Part shown: piece by piece, positions 14,569-25,300 of the stretch
Layout of the letters: each line of letters starts with the position of its first letter
How positions within the stretch are numbered: the stretch's first letter is position 1
Source: Bacteroidetes bacterium UBA2322
GTDB lineage: Bacteria; Bacteroidota; Bacteroidia; Chitinophagales; UBA2359
Assembly: GCA_002345145.1 (NCBI GenBank)
Contig: DDVC01000211.1
Span: forward strand, 1-30,391
DNA length: 30,391 nt
Direction: 5' to 3'
Notes under the pieces: model-generated
What the model was told of the DNA's origin: nothing
Database searches by the model: none
The model's input: the letters and a program-made list of their open reading frames with translations, nothing else
Program-made: the position numbers and the translations under genes

Positions 14569-15829
14569 CATATTCATTCTTACTATGTGCCGCTATGATG
14601 ATGTGTATTCCTCTACTATCTACTCCATAGCTAAGGAGCTTGCCAAAACACATCGGGTATTTTATATAGACCATCCGTTTACGGTAAAAGACCTGCTTTC
14701 GGGCTACAAAAACCCCCGTTTAAAAGCCCGACAATCGGCTTTGTTAAAGGGTGATAATTACTACCGCCAAATTCCCGATTTGCCTAATAACTTCATATCG
14801 GTAACACCACGCTTCACATGGTCAATAAACTCTTTGCCTAACGGCGCTCTTTACCGTTTTTTATCGGGCATCAATAACCGCATTGTTTACGATTGCATCA
14901 GAAGAACAAAACAGGATTTTGGCGTTACCGATTTTGTATTCATCAACTCGTTTGACCCATTTTATTGCCAAACACTGCCCGATGATTTGCAACCTCTGCT
15001 CTACGTATATCAATCAACTGACGATATAAGTCAGGAAGCCTATATTGCTAAGCATGGTATTAGATTAGAGCAACAGATAATGAATACTGCCAACCTTAAT
15101 ATAGCTACCAGCCGCGAACTTGTGCAAAAACTCAGTTCCCCTACCCGTAAAGTGCATTACCTGCCCAATGCTGCCAATTTTGAGCTGTTTAACCAAGCCG
15201 CCACAGCTAATTTTTCTATGCCCGATGACCTAACCAAGCGCTTGCCTGCACCCGATACCAAAATTATTGGCTACTTAGGCGATGTGAGCGCTTTACGCAT
15301 AGATTTTAACCTCCTAACAACCATTGCACAGGCACACCCCGATAAACTAATGGTGTTTATAGGTAAAAAACAATGTACAGATGCCGAATTACCCCTACAA
15401 CCCAATATGGTTTTTTTGCCCCCAAAACCAATAGAGCAACTGCCGGCTTATCTTCGGTTTTTTGATTGCTGTATTATACCGTTTGCCTGCAATACACTCA
15501 CCAAAAGCATTTACCCGCTTAAAATAAACGAATATCTGGCAGCAGGTAAACCGGTGGTAACTACTGCCTTTTCCGAAGACATAAGAGCATTTATGCAAGT
15601 AGCCGCTATTGCCCATACACCCAACCAGTTTGCCGATTTGATTAACACTGCCATCCTTACCGATAATCCCGCCTATCAACAACAACGCATAGAAACCGCC
15701 TTGCAAAACAGTTGGCAAAATCGTACCGCTCAATTGTTGCAACTTATTTACCGGCATTTACCCGCCAATCAGCGTACACTAACCGCTAAAACGCAACAGT
15801 ATGAACCGCTTGAAACAACTCATCAATAA
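14549..15829 (+). CDS. GT4-like (GT-B fold) glycosyltransferase
   Basis: This soluble or peripheral protein has 426 residues. The N-terminal half has DIFILTMCRYDDVYSSTIYS and VFYIDHPF, typical of TuaH-like transferases. The C-terminal half has the sugar-nucleotide domain: IIGYLGDVSALRIDFNLL, then IPFACNTLTKSIYPLKINEYLAAGKPVV. The Glu and the following Gly-Lys-Pro match the nucleotide-binding part of GT4 enzymes. It would transfer a sugar from an NDP-sugar to the lipid-linked intermediate at the cytoplasmic face. The start overlaps the flippase by 20 nt and the end overlaps the acyltransferase by 29 nt, so translation is tightly packed. Donor and acceptor are unknown. Confidence 0.87.
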   Translation: MNQQPFDIFILTMCRYDDVYSSTIYSIAKELAKTHRVFYIDHPFTVKDLLSGYKNPRLKARQSALLKGDNYYRQIPDLPNNFISVTPRFTWSINSLPNGALYRFLSGINNRIVYDCIRRTKQDFGVTDFVFINSFDPFYCQTLPDDLQPLLYVYQSTDDISQEAYIAKHGIRLEQQIMNTANLNIATSRELVQKLSSPTRKVHYLPNAANFELFNQAATANFSMPDDLTKRLPAPDTKIIGYLGDVSALRIDFNLLTTIAQAHPDKLMVFIGKKQCTDAELPLQPNMVFLPPKPIEQLPAYLRFFDCCIIPFACNTLTKSIYPLKINEYLAAGKPVVTTAFSEDIRAFMQVAAIAHTPNQFADLINTAILTDNPAYQQQRIETALQNSWQNRTAQLLQLIYRHLPANQRTLTAKTQQYEPLETTHQ

Positions 15830-16445
15830 ATACCCCGTACTTAAAGCATGGATACATTGGGCAATGATACCACCCAATCAGGCACGCCCGCGTATATGGG
15901 TGCAGTGGCTGGTAAATCCTTTTGTACATAAAAAAGGAAAGGGCAGCCGCATTTGCAGGTATTCGCGCCTTGATGTATTGCCTTTTAACCAATTTAGTAT
16001 TGGTAATTACTCCACCATAGAGGATTTTGCTACCGTAAACAACGGTTTAGGCAGTGTTACCATAGGTAGCCACACGCGCATAGGTATAGGCTGTGTGCTC
16101 ATAGGTCCGGTTTCGGTAGGTAATGAGGTAATGCTGGCTCAAAACATAGTGTTATCGGGCTTAAATCACAGTTATCAAGATGTGAACACGCCTATAAGCA
16201 GGCAACCCTGCACCACTGCTCCTATTGTAGTAGAAGATGAGGCATGGATAGGTGCCAACGTTGTTATTACCGCCGGTGTTATCATTGGTAAACATGCAGT
16301 AGTAGCAGCCGGTAGCGTAGTAACTAAAAATGTGCCGCCTTACAGCATTGTTGCAGGCAATCCGGCAAGGGTAATTAAACGGTATAATTTCACCTCCAAT
16401 CAATGGGAAAAACTAACCGAAACAACTAAGGCAAACATCGTTTAA
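15801..16445 (+). CDS. Left-handed beta-helix (hexapeptide) acyltransferase
   Basis: The protein has 214 residues. From about residue 65 it has imperfect hexapeptide repeats: FSIGNYSTIEDFATVNNG, VTIGSHTRIGIGCVLIG, and IVVEDEAWIGANVVITAGV. The loop SGLNHSYQD has the His expected to act as catalytic base, and the C-terminus has the common VPPYSIVAGNPARVIK ending. Enzymes of this group (WbbJ/maltose O-acetyltransferase-like) O-acetylate sugars with acetyl-CoA, usually as trimers. Here it probably acetylates the polysaccharide or one of its precursors. It overlaps the preceding glycosyltransferase gene by 29 nt. Confidence 0.9.
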   Translation: MNRLKQLINKYPVLKAWIHWAMIPPNQARPRIWVQWLVNPFVHKKGKGSRICRYSRLDVLPFNQFSIGNYSTIEDFATVNNGLGSVTIGSHTRIGIGCVLIGPVSVGNEVMLAQNIVLSGLNHSYQDVNTPISRQPCTTAPIVVEDEAWIGANVVITAGVIIGKHAVVAAGSVVTKNVPPYSIVAGNPARVIKRYNFTSNQWEKLTETTKANIV

Positions 16446-16502
16446 CAGCGATTCTTTCAACATAACTAATTTGACCGCTCAAACCCTAATAAATCCTTTT
16501 CC

Positions 16503-16619
16503 ATGAAACCAAACACTCCCGATGCTCTGCCGCCTATGCGCCAAGTACAAGAAGTCCTAATTATCATGTTATTTTTTATAGTTTGTTTCGGACTATTTTT
16601 TAAAATAGTCTTTTTTTAA
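16503..16619 (+). CDS. Possible 38-residue membrane peptide
   Basis: A short ORF from ATG to TAA encodes a Pro-rich hydrophilic start (MKPNTPDALPPMRQ) followed by one strongly hydrophobic helix ending in FGLFFKIVFF. It is preceded by TCCTTTTCC, similar to the sequence before other starts in this window. In its favour are the clean signal-free single-helix design and the position inside the operon. Against it, the last ten codons coincide with a terminator-like hairpin and T-run, so the Phe-rich end could be a by-product. I have a weak memory of similar tiny ORFs ending in FxKxxFF in Bacteroidota polysaccharide loci. Function unknown. Confidence 0.4.
   Translation: MKPNTPDALPPMRQVQEVLIIMLFFIVCFGLFFKIVFF
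16591..16617 (+). terminator. Rho-independent terminator-like hairpin
   Basis: GACTATTTT and AAAATAGTC form a 9-bp perfect inverted repeat (16591-16599 and 16602-16610) followed directly by seven T. The stem is AT-rich, so it may be a weak terminator or attenuator between the acyltransferase and the polymerase genes. It lies inside the 3' end of the small ORF. Confidence 0.5.
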
Positions 16620-16636
16620 CATCGAGCGGTTTACAA

Positions 16637-16669
16637 GTGGCGAACGGTCTGCAATATAACCGTTCCCAC
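16637..16669 (+). other. Stable hairpin upstream of the polymerase gene
   Basis: GTGG-C-GAACGGT pairs with ACCGTTC-CCAC: 11 base pairs with one bulged C and a 10-nt loop. It is followed by TATTTTG. It lies 35 nt before the polymerase ATG and 20 nt after the terminator-like hairpin. It could stabilise the processed mRNA or act in attenuation. Confidence 0.5.
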
Positions 16670-16704
16670 TATTTTGACAATGAAACCCACAACTTTTAAA
16701 GCAC

Positions 16705-18210
16705 ATGAACGACTCAATTTTTACCATACTCGCCCACTCCGGCAACTCCCTGGCAACCAATAAATGGCTGCCGGCAAACCCATTTGCAAAGGGCAATATG
16801 CCTTGGTTGTTATATGCCGGCATTGTGCTGCTGTTTGCCGCAACTATACTAACAGCCTATTATACCGGAGTATTGGGAGCAGGTTTTGGTATCTTGCTCT
16901 TGTCGCTCATAGTTGGTTTACCGGCTCTGCTTGCCTGTTTGGTAAATCCGCTGCTGGGGTTATCAGTATTGGTATCGGTTTCATTTGTGGTAATGGGCAT
17001 TAAAAAATACCTGCCCGGCGAACCACCGTTGGGTATTTTGCTCGATGTGTTTACGCTGTTTCTGTTTATGGGTATTTTTGCCAAACAAGCCTATGAGCGC
17101 AATTTTACCGTGCTAAAACACCCCGTTACCCTTTTAGTGCTTGCCTGGATAGCGTTTAACTTGGTAGAAGTACTAAACCCTTGGGCACATTCGCAATTGG
17201 CTTGGTTATATACCGTGCGCGGCATGGCGGGGCTTACGCTGCTTTACTTTGTGGCTTTGTATGCCTTTAGTAACCTCAGAAGCATCGCTTTTTTACTTAA
17301 ACTCTTGTTGTTTTGGGGTGTTGCTGCGGCTATATATGGCATCTATCAGGAATTTGCGGGGTTTAACAGCGTAGAATGGGCTTGGGTAAATGCCGATGAA
17401 CAACGCTATGAACTCATTTTTCAATGGGGGATGTTTAGGAAGTTTTCCTTTTTATCAGACCCTACTACTTTTGGCATTTTAATGGCTTATATGGGAGTAG
17501 TCAGTTTGTCTATTGCTATTTTTTGTAACATAAATTTGGCAAAAAGAATTGTATTGTGGGTATTTGCGTTACTCATGTTTGCCGCTATGGTTTACTCAGG
17601 CACCCGCGCCGCTTTTGTTTTAGTACCTGTTGGGATATTATTGACTACTTTCCTCACTTTCCGACCTAAAATAGTTTTGCTATCGGGCATATTGTTATTG
17701 GTGGGTATGGTGGTAGTTTTTAAATCAACCTCCAATCCTACACTTTATCGGGTGCGTTCTGCTTTTACCCCCGCCAAAGATGAATCGCTACAACTTAGGC
17801 TGAGCAACCAAAAGCGCATACAACCCTACATTCAAACGCACCCCATAGGCGGCGGTTTGGGAAGCACCGGTGAATGGGGCAGACGTTTTTCGCCCAATTC
17901 GGAACTGGCTAACTTTCCGCCCGATAGCGGTCTTGCCCGTATTGCCGTAGAACAGGGCTGGATAGGGTTGTTATTGTTTACCATTTTTTCTTTTAGTGTG
18001 TTGGTTTTGGGGGTGCGTACTTTTTTAAGAAGCCGGCAACCGCAAATAAAAATGTATGCTCTTGCCTTCTTAACCATTACCTTTTTGCTCACCATTGCCA
18101 ACTATCCGCAGGAAGCTATTTTTTTACTTCCCAATAGCATTATCTACTATGTATCAGTGGCAGCGTTGGTAAGGCTAAGACAATTAGATACCACAGCTCA
18201 TCTCGGTTAG
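16705..18210 (+). CDS. O-antigen polymerase/ligase-like membrane protein (Wzy/WaaL family)
   Basis: The protein has 501 residues and about 11-12 predicted helices with a large periplasmic loop (about 350-415). Family words: FKFSFLSDPTTFGILMAYM-like segment (here MFRKFSFLSDPTTFG), YSGTRAAFVLVPVGILL in the Wzy_C region, and RIQPYIQTHPIGGGLGSTG. These are followed by PPDSGLARIAVEQGWIGLLL, all typical of the O-antigen ligase superfamily. In this operon polymerisation of flipped repeat units (Wzy) is more likely than ligation to lipid A, but the two cannot be separated by sequence alone. The ATG follows two hairpins, so it may have its own expression control. Confidence 0.88.
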   Translation: MNDSIFTILAHSGNSLATNKWLPANPFAKGNMPWLLYAGIVLLFAATILTAYYTGVLGAGFGILLLSLIVGLPALLACLVNPLLGLSVLVSVSFVVMGIKKYLPGEPPLGILLDVFTLFLFMGIFAKQAYERNFTVLKHPVTLLVLAWIAFNLVEVLNPWAHSQLAWLYTVRGMAGLTLLYFVALYAFSNLRSIAFLLKLLLFWGVAAAIYGIYQEFAGFNSVEWAWVNADEQRYELIFQWGMFRKFSFLSDPTTFGILMAYMGVVSLSIAIFCNINLAKRIVLWVFALLMFAAMVYSGTRAAFVLVPVGILLTTFLTFRPKIVLLSGILLLVGMVVVFKSTSNPTLYRVRSAFTPAKDESLQLRLSNQKRIQPYIQTHPIGGGLGSTGEWGRRFSPNSELANFPPDSGLARIAVEQGWIGLLLFTIFSFSVLVLGVRTFLRSRQPQIKMYALAFLTITFLLTIANYPQEAIFLLPNSIIYYVSVAALVRLRQLDTTAHLG

Positions 18211-18212
18211 TG

Positions 18213-18227
18213 TGGGCAAATTGCCCA
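18213..18227. other. Short inverted repeat after the polymerase gene
   Basis: TGGGCAA-A-TTGCCCA, 7-bp arms, starts three bases after the polymerase stop. A seven-T run comes only at 18240-18246, so it is a poor terminator; it may be a weak hairpin or a protein site. Confidence 0.35.
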
Positions 18228-18281
18228 TGCTGAACAGTATTTTTTTAGTTTTCTCAAAACACGCTCTTAAATAAACCGCTT

Positions 18282-19172
18282 ATGTTATCTAAATTTTTAA
18301 TTCCCAAATGGGCAATTCGGCACGAAAAGGTGAATTTATCGGCAACGGTACTGGCTGAAGCTTCAATCGATTTTTTGCCGTTGCAGTTTAAACCAATTAT
18401 AGACGGGTTAAAGCAGTTTAATATGCCCAATCCGCTTGTTTCTATTGTGATACCCGCCTACAACGAAGAAAAAAACCTTCTTAAAACACTCTCTTCTTTA
18501 TCGCAACTCAAACCCAATTACCCTACCGAGTTAATTGTTGCCAACAATAACTCAACAGACCAAACTCAAAAAATTCTGGACTTGTGTGGGGTAAAATCGG
18601 TATTTGAAAAGCGACAGGGTATTAGTTATGCCCGACAAGCCGGATTGGAGGCTACACGCGGTGCCTACATTTTGAGCGCCGATGCCGATACTATTTACCC
18701 TCCCGACTGGGGCAACCTGTTTGTGGATACCCTCATCAATAACCCCGATGTAGCTTGTGTATATGGCAGGTACTCCTTTTTGCCACACAACTTAAGCAGG
18801 TGGAGTAGGGTAGGGCTTGCCATTCACGAAATGTTGGCAGAAATTGCTTTTTCGCTCCGAAGCAAAGAAAGGGAGTGTGTAAATGTAATGGGGTTTAACT
18901 TTGCCTACCGCCGCACCGATGGTTTACAAGTAGGTGGTTTTAAACACAACCTAAACCGAAAGGTTACCCAACGAAGCGAAGATGGCTGGATGGCGCTGGA
19001 ACTGAGCCGCTTAGGTAAAGTGCGTTTAGTTAGCGCTCAATCGCGCGTTTGGACAAGCGACCGCCGCCTGCTTGATGACGGTAGCTTGTTTAAAGCTTTT
19101 GTGGCAAGGGTAAAACGCTATCTTAATAACTGGCTGGCACCTACTGTATCAGTGAGTCAAAAGCAAGGTTAG
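18282..19172 (+). CDS. Family 2 glycosyltransferase
   Basis: The protein has 296 residues and no clear membrane helix. After a 45-residue N-terminal extension the GT-A domain begins: PLVSIVIPAYNEEKNLLKTL, then ELIVANNNSTDQTQ, and the metal-binding ADADTIYPPDW (Asp134-Ala-Asp136). The acceptor-side acidic pair is Glu233-Asp234 in RSEDGWM. It would transfer a sugar from an NDP-sugar at the cytoplasmic face. The long N-terminal extension is unusual; a second ATG at MPNPLVSIV (residue 48) would give a standard-length start. It is the last gene of the polysaccharide series, 71 nt after the polymerase gene, and converges on the giant adhesin gene. Confidence 0.85.
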   Translation: MLSKFLIPKWAIRHEKVNLSATVLAEASIDFLPLQFKPIIDGLKQFNMPNPLVSIVIPAYNEEKNLLKTLSSLSQLKPNYPTELIVANNNSTDQTQKILDLCGVKSVFEKRQGISYARQAGLEATRGAYILSADADTIYPPDWGNLFVDTLINNPDVACVYGRYSFLPHNLSRWSRVGLAIHEMLAEIAFSLRSKERECVNVMGFNFAYRRTDGLQVGGFKHNLNRKVTQRSEDGWMALELSRLGKVRLVSAQSRVWTSDRRLLDDGSLFKAFVARVKRYLNNWLAPTVSVSQKQG

Positions 19173-19268
19173 TTTTTTAAGCTCAAATGGCAATACTTGT
19201 GGAGGAGTCAGCCTTTCATTTGTTGAACTACACAAGGTATGCCTTTTCGTTTGTTGAAACTATTTTGC

Positions 19269-19322
19269 AAAAAAAATACCACGAAAAGTGCCCGACAAGT
19301 AACCACCGGGCACAATTCGTGG
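19269..19322 (-). terminator. Strong terminator of the giant adhesin gene
   Basis: CCACGAA-AA-GTGCCCG pairs with CGGGCAC-AA-TTCGTGG: two 7-bp stems separated by a 2x2 internal loop, with a 12-nt apical loop. On the minus strand it is followed by GGTATTTTTTTT, a classical T-run, about 40 nt after the adhesin stop. On the plus strand no T-run follows, so it is directional. Confidence 0.85.
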
Positions 19323-19359
19323 CAATAAAAAGGAGAAAACAATTACACTTTTAGGTGCA

Positions 19360-22300
19360 TTATCTGATAAGGGTTACATTGCCCTTAAAGAACTCGGTTG
19401 TGCCATCGGTGTAAGTAACCTCGGCATAATATACATACACACCCAATTCGGCTTCTTTTCCTCTTGCTACACCGTCCCAGCCTTTTTCGATGGTTTCACC
19501 AATCATCTGGAACATTTGCCCGCCCCAGCGGTCATAAATGTACAAATTTACCGACTCTACATTGATGCCCGATAATCGGAAAACATCGTTCTCCCCATCA
19601 CCGTTAGGCGAAAAGGCGTTGGGTATAATCACCGCCTTTTGGTAAATAACACCCACATTTACCGATGCCGTAGCTTGGCAGCCAAACTCGTCTAATGCCG
19701 TTACGGTATAGGTTGTCAGGTCATCAACAGGGCTTGCTATGGGGTTGGGGCAATCGGTACAACTGATGTTGCCACCGGTTAGCGTCCATGTGTAGGTAAT
19801 GCTGCCATTTAACGCTGAGGTAGCCGCCGCCGTTAATTGTGCCGATTGACCGGTATTCACATAAGCCGGGTCGGTGGTTGCCGTTACATTTACGCTCGAT
19901 ACGCCAACGGGTGCCGATGTTTGTGCCGTACAGCCATCGGGTGTGGTAACCTGCAAGGAGGCGTTATAATTGCCCGGACTGTTCCAACTTACATTATGCG
20001 GTCCGGTGCCGGTTTGGGTACCGGCGTTGCCAAAGTTCCAGTTGTAAGTACTTCCGGCTGCGGCTGCTCCACTAAACACAAAGGTAGCCTGCTCGCCCAA
20101 ACAAATGGTAGCAGGAGCGGTAAATGCCGCCACCGGTAAATCTACCACCGTTACAGGTTGGGTATTGCTGTATAGGCAAAAGCCATCGGGAGAGTAATCG
20201 TAGGTGATGATGTGCGTACCAACACCGGCAGTAGCAGGGTCAAAACTATTGCCCGATATGCCCGCTCCGCTAAAGGTGCCTCCCTCCGGATTGCCCGACA
20301 GGGTAACTGCCGAAGCATCAACACAATACGTAGCTGCTAAACCCAAAATTTCGGGCGTTAGGGCAGGGCATGACAAGGTGGTACAACTTTGCGAAACAGT
20401 TACACTGTTGCCACATTCCACCGGACCCAATGCGCTAATGGTAATGGTTACGGTAGCGCCTTGTGCCAAACCGGGTACAGTATAAGCAGTGGTTCCGGCA
20501 GGCAAGGTTTCGGGCGCTCCACCATCAATGCTGATTTCATAACCCGTTGCGCCCGGTACAGCCGCCCAAACAAACTCTAAGGAGGTATTGGTGATTAAGC
20601 CGCAAGTAGGAGCAGGTGGCGGCATATTACCCGGCACAGTTACATCGGCAGTTGCTGTACAGTTGTTGGCATCGGTTACGGTTACGCTGTAATCACCCGG
20701 CGCTAATCCGGTAGCATCGGGTGAGTTGGGTGCGCCTGCATAAGACCAAGCATAACTAAACGGCGCTGTACCGCCAGTAACGGTAGCAGTAGCCGTACCA
20801 TCTGTTAGTCCGCAGGCAGAACCTGTTGCGGCAAGGCTGGCAGCAGGAGAGTCAAATGCCGTAACTGTTGCTGAGAGTAGATTGGTACATCCGTTTTCAT
20901 CGGCAACGGTAATGGTATAAGAGCCGGGTGCTAAATCGGTTGCGGTTAAACTGTTTAGGGCGGCATTGTGCGACCACTGGTAGCTAAGGGCACCTGTTCC
21001 ACCCGATGCAGCAAAGGTAATGCTGCCATTATCATTGCCGCAAAGCGCAGGGTTAGTGCTTACCAAACTCAGCACCGGACCGTTGAGCGTATTAACCGTA
21101 AGGCTCAAATCATCGGTACAACCCAACGCATCGGTAACGGTTACATTGTATGTACCCACAGCTAAATCGGGAGCATCGGGGCTGTTTAATCCGGGTGCGT
21201 GAGCCCATGTGTAGGAGTAAGGACCTGTGCCTGAGCTAACCGTAACGTTGGCAGAGCCATCGGCTTGTCCGCAACTGGCAGGCGTAATTGTGCCAACTGC
21301 CAATACCGGTACCGTAGAAGTAGTTATGGTTGCCGATAAACCGGCAGTACAACCCAAGTCATCGGTAACCGTAACGCTGTAAGTGCCGCCCACTAAGCCC
21401 GATTGCGTGGGGCTGTTAGTTCCTCCGGCATTTGACCAGCTATAACTGTAAGGCGCTGTACCATTGGTTGTGGTAAAGGTAATGCTGCCGTTTGCATCGC
21501 CGCAGGTAGCATCGGTAGTACTGCCTATGGCAAGAACGGGCGCATCTGATGCAGCAACATCTGCCGATAAAGTAGCCGTGCAACCGGCGCCATCGGTAAC
21601 CGTAACGCTATAAGAGCCTTGTCCTAAGCCCGATGCCGAAGGACCGGTAGCGGTATTGGGCGACCAGTTGTAAGTGTAACTACCGGTGCCGCCCGATGCG
21701 CTAAAGGTAATGCTGCCGTTATTTTGCCCACAAGTAGCATCGGTAACGTTATTTACCGCTAAGGTGGGCGGAGTAGTATCGCCAATGCTGTTCACTTGGA
21801 AACTGGTACAGCCATTGGCATCAGTTACCGTAACGGTATAGCTACCCGAAGCAATTCCGGTAGCAGTAGGCGCATTTACGGTGTCATCATGCGACCAAAG
21901 ATAACTGTACGGGGCAGTGCCGCCCGATACAGTAAATGTCATGCTGCCATTGCTCAAGCCACAACTTGCGTTGGTAGTAGCGCCTTGTGTTACCAATGGC
22001 GGCGCTGAGGTAGCTATGTTGCCGGTAACAGTGGCAGTACAACCATTGCCATCGGTAAGCGTTACGGTGTAGTTGCCTGCCGCTAAATTGGTATTAGTTG
22101 TGCTGTTCAATCCCGGATTTCCCGACCATGAATAGCTGTAAGGCGCTTCTCCACCCGAAGGAAGCACGCTCATGCTGCCATTGGGATCGCCACATGTAGA
22201 GGGTACAATAACATCTATCAGCACAGACGGAACCGGGTCGGCGCTAACGCTAACATCAATAGAAATGGTGCAGTTTGCTGCATCGGTAAGCGAAACAGTG

Positions 22301-25300
22301 TAGGTGGTACCTGCTGCCAGTCCGGTAGCTGTGGGGTTGTTTAAGCCGGGGTTGTTAGACCATGCGTAGGTGTAAGGCGCAACTCCACCTGAACCGCTAA
22401 CGGTAGCTGTACCGTTGTTTTGGTTACAGGTGGCATTAGTAGTACCATCAAGTATTAGGGTAGGCGTATTTAACTGGCTGATGTTTACCGTGGTACTTGC
22501 CGTACAACCGTTGTTATCCGTTACCGTAACACCATACGAACCCGCTGCCAAACCGGTGGCGGCAGGAGCATTTAAGCCCGGGTTAGATTGCCATGAATAA
22601 GTATAAGGCAATACGCCTCCGGTGGCACTTACAGTGGCTGTTCCGTCATTGGCAGCGCAAGATGCGGGTGTTTCATTGGTTACGGTAAGTGTGGGGTTGG
22701 TAGTGGCAGGTACGGTAGCCGTTTGGGTAGCCGTACAGCCATTGTCATCAGTAATGGTTACACTATAAGAGCCGGCAGTTAATCCGGTAATAGTGGGGTT
22801 ATTGGGCGCTCCTGCCGCCGACCATGTGTAATTAAAAGGCGCTGTTCCGCCGGTTGGCGTTACTGTTAGGCTGCCAACACCGTTGCCACAAAAATCGGTA
22901 CCAATAGTGGTAACTTGAAGCGTAGGTCCGGCTATGTTTATGATGGTTACCGTTTCTACCTCAATACAACTATTTTCATCGGTAATGGTAACAAAGTAAT
23001 CACCGGCGCTCAAGTCGGTAGCATCGGGGCTGTTTAATCCCGGATTATGAGACCAAGAATAGGTAATTGTTCCGGTGCCACCGCTAACTACTGTTGTTAC
23101 ACTGCCGTTGCTGTTTCCACAGGTAGCGTTTGCTACAGTTCCAATGTTTAAAGTAGGCGCGCCGTCATTGGCTACTGCCACCGGTTCGGTATCGGTACAG
23201 CCATTAGCATCGGTAACAGTTACAATGTAGCTGCCTGCTGCTAATCCGGTAGCATTGGGGCTGTTTAAACCCGGGTTGTTTGACCATGAGTAGGAGAGGG
23301 GCGCTGTGCCGCCTGTTGCTACTACACTTGCTGTACCATCGGCTACGCCACAAGCAGCATTGGTAACCGTTCCTAAGGCTAAGGTAGGACCGGTAAGGTT
23401 GGTAATGCTTGCCGTTTGGGTGGTAGTACAGTTATTGGCATCTGTAACGGTTATGGTGTAACTGCCCGTATTTATTGCGGTAGCATCGGGGCTGTTTAAG
23501 GTGGCATTGTGCGACCAAACATAGTTGAGTGGAGAAGTTCCGCCCGATGTGGTTACGCTTATATTTCCATTAGCAATACTGCAAGAAGCGTTTGTAGGGG
23601 TCATGGCGGTAATAACCGGTCCGGCTATATTACCTATGGTAGCCGACTGCGTAGCCGAACAACCGTTGGTATCGGTAATGGTAACTGTATAGGTATTGGC
23701 GCTAAGTCCATTTGCAGTGCTGGAATTCAAACCGGCATTATGCGACCAAGCATAAGTTAAAGTGCCTGTACCACCCGTACCCGAAACAGTGATGCTGCCA
23801 TTGGCATTGCCACATGTGCCATCATTGGCACTTACAAGTGTTAAGTTAGGATTGGGCTGTGGAGTTACCACAAAATTATCCGATGCTGTACAGCCATTTC
23901 CATCAGTAACGGTTACTACATAAGTGCCACCAATAGTTACGCTCACCTGTGGGGTAGTGGCGCTGTTGTTCCACAAATAACTAACAAACCCCGGCGTAGC
24001 GTCTAATACAGCAGGGTTGCCGCAGCTTTGTACGCCGGTTACATCAACGGTGGGGTTATTGTTGATGGTTACCGTTGCCGTAGTGCTTCCGGTACAGCCG
24101 GTTGCATCGCTTACACTTACGGTGTAGGTAGCGCCGCTTGTTGTTGGGCTTACGGTAATGGTTTGTGTGGTAGCGCCGGTGTCCCAAAGATAAGTATCAA
24201 AAGTGCCGGCATTTAAAGTAGCTGAACCACCTGCACAGATGGTCGCATTAATAGGCGGAGGGGTAAGGTTTGAACCAACATTTAACACAAAACTATCGGT
24301 AGCCGAACAACTGTTTGCCGGATTGGTTACGGTTACAGAGTAGGTATAATCGCCAACAGGGGTAGGTGATACGGGGATAGCCGGCGCTGTAGCGCCATTG
24401 CTCCAAACATAATTATAGCCCGGGGTGCTTTGGGCAGTTAAAATGGCGCTGTTGCCAAGGCAAATACTGCTGTTACCAACTATATCTAACGGCGGCGCTG
24501 CATTTACATTCACCGTTGCCGAGGCGCTGCCGCTGCAACCTGCCGCATCGGTTACGGTTACAGAGTAGGTGGTGGTGGTGGTGGGCGCTGCGTCTATGTT
24601 TTTTGTATCCAATCCATTAGACCACGCATATAATGGGTAACCCGCAGGCGATACAAGGGTTAAAGTATCCCCCTCGCAAATAGTACCGCCATCAACGGTA
24701 AAAGACGGATTGGTTCCTACTGTTACGGTAATATCCTGTACCGCTTGGCAGCCATTGGCATCGGTTACGGTTACAACGTAAATGCCGCCGGTAGTAGCGT
24801 TAATGTTGGCTGAATTTCCGATGCTTGCGCCATTAAACCCGATAGACCATGCGTACTGCGTGTATCCGCCGGTAGCTTGCAGCGTAGTGCTGCCACCCGG
24901 ACATATAACCGGAATACCGCCAATGGCAACAGTGGGCAAAGGATTTACCACCACATCGGTGGTTTGGGGCTCTGATGGACAACCGTTTACCGTAGCTACT
25001 AAAGTATAAGTGCCCGATGCAGCAGTTGCGCCAAATAGGGTCGGATTTTGAAGGGTAGAAGTAAACCCATTGGGTCCTGTCCACAACCAAGTGCTGGGTC
25101 CACTCACACTGGCATTGCCAAACAATTGCACATCATCGGCACAAGCAGGACCGTTGTTTGTGGGTATTGCTGTTGGTGTTTCCAAAATAGTAACCAAAGT
25201 AGTATTAGGCGCTGATGGGCAGCCATTAACCGTTACAACCAACGTGTAAGTGCCCGATTCGGCAGCAGAAGCATTGGGAATAATAGGCAATTGTTGGTCG

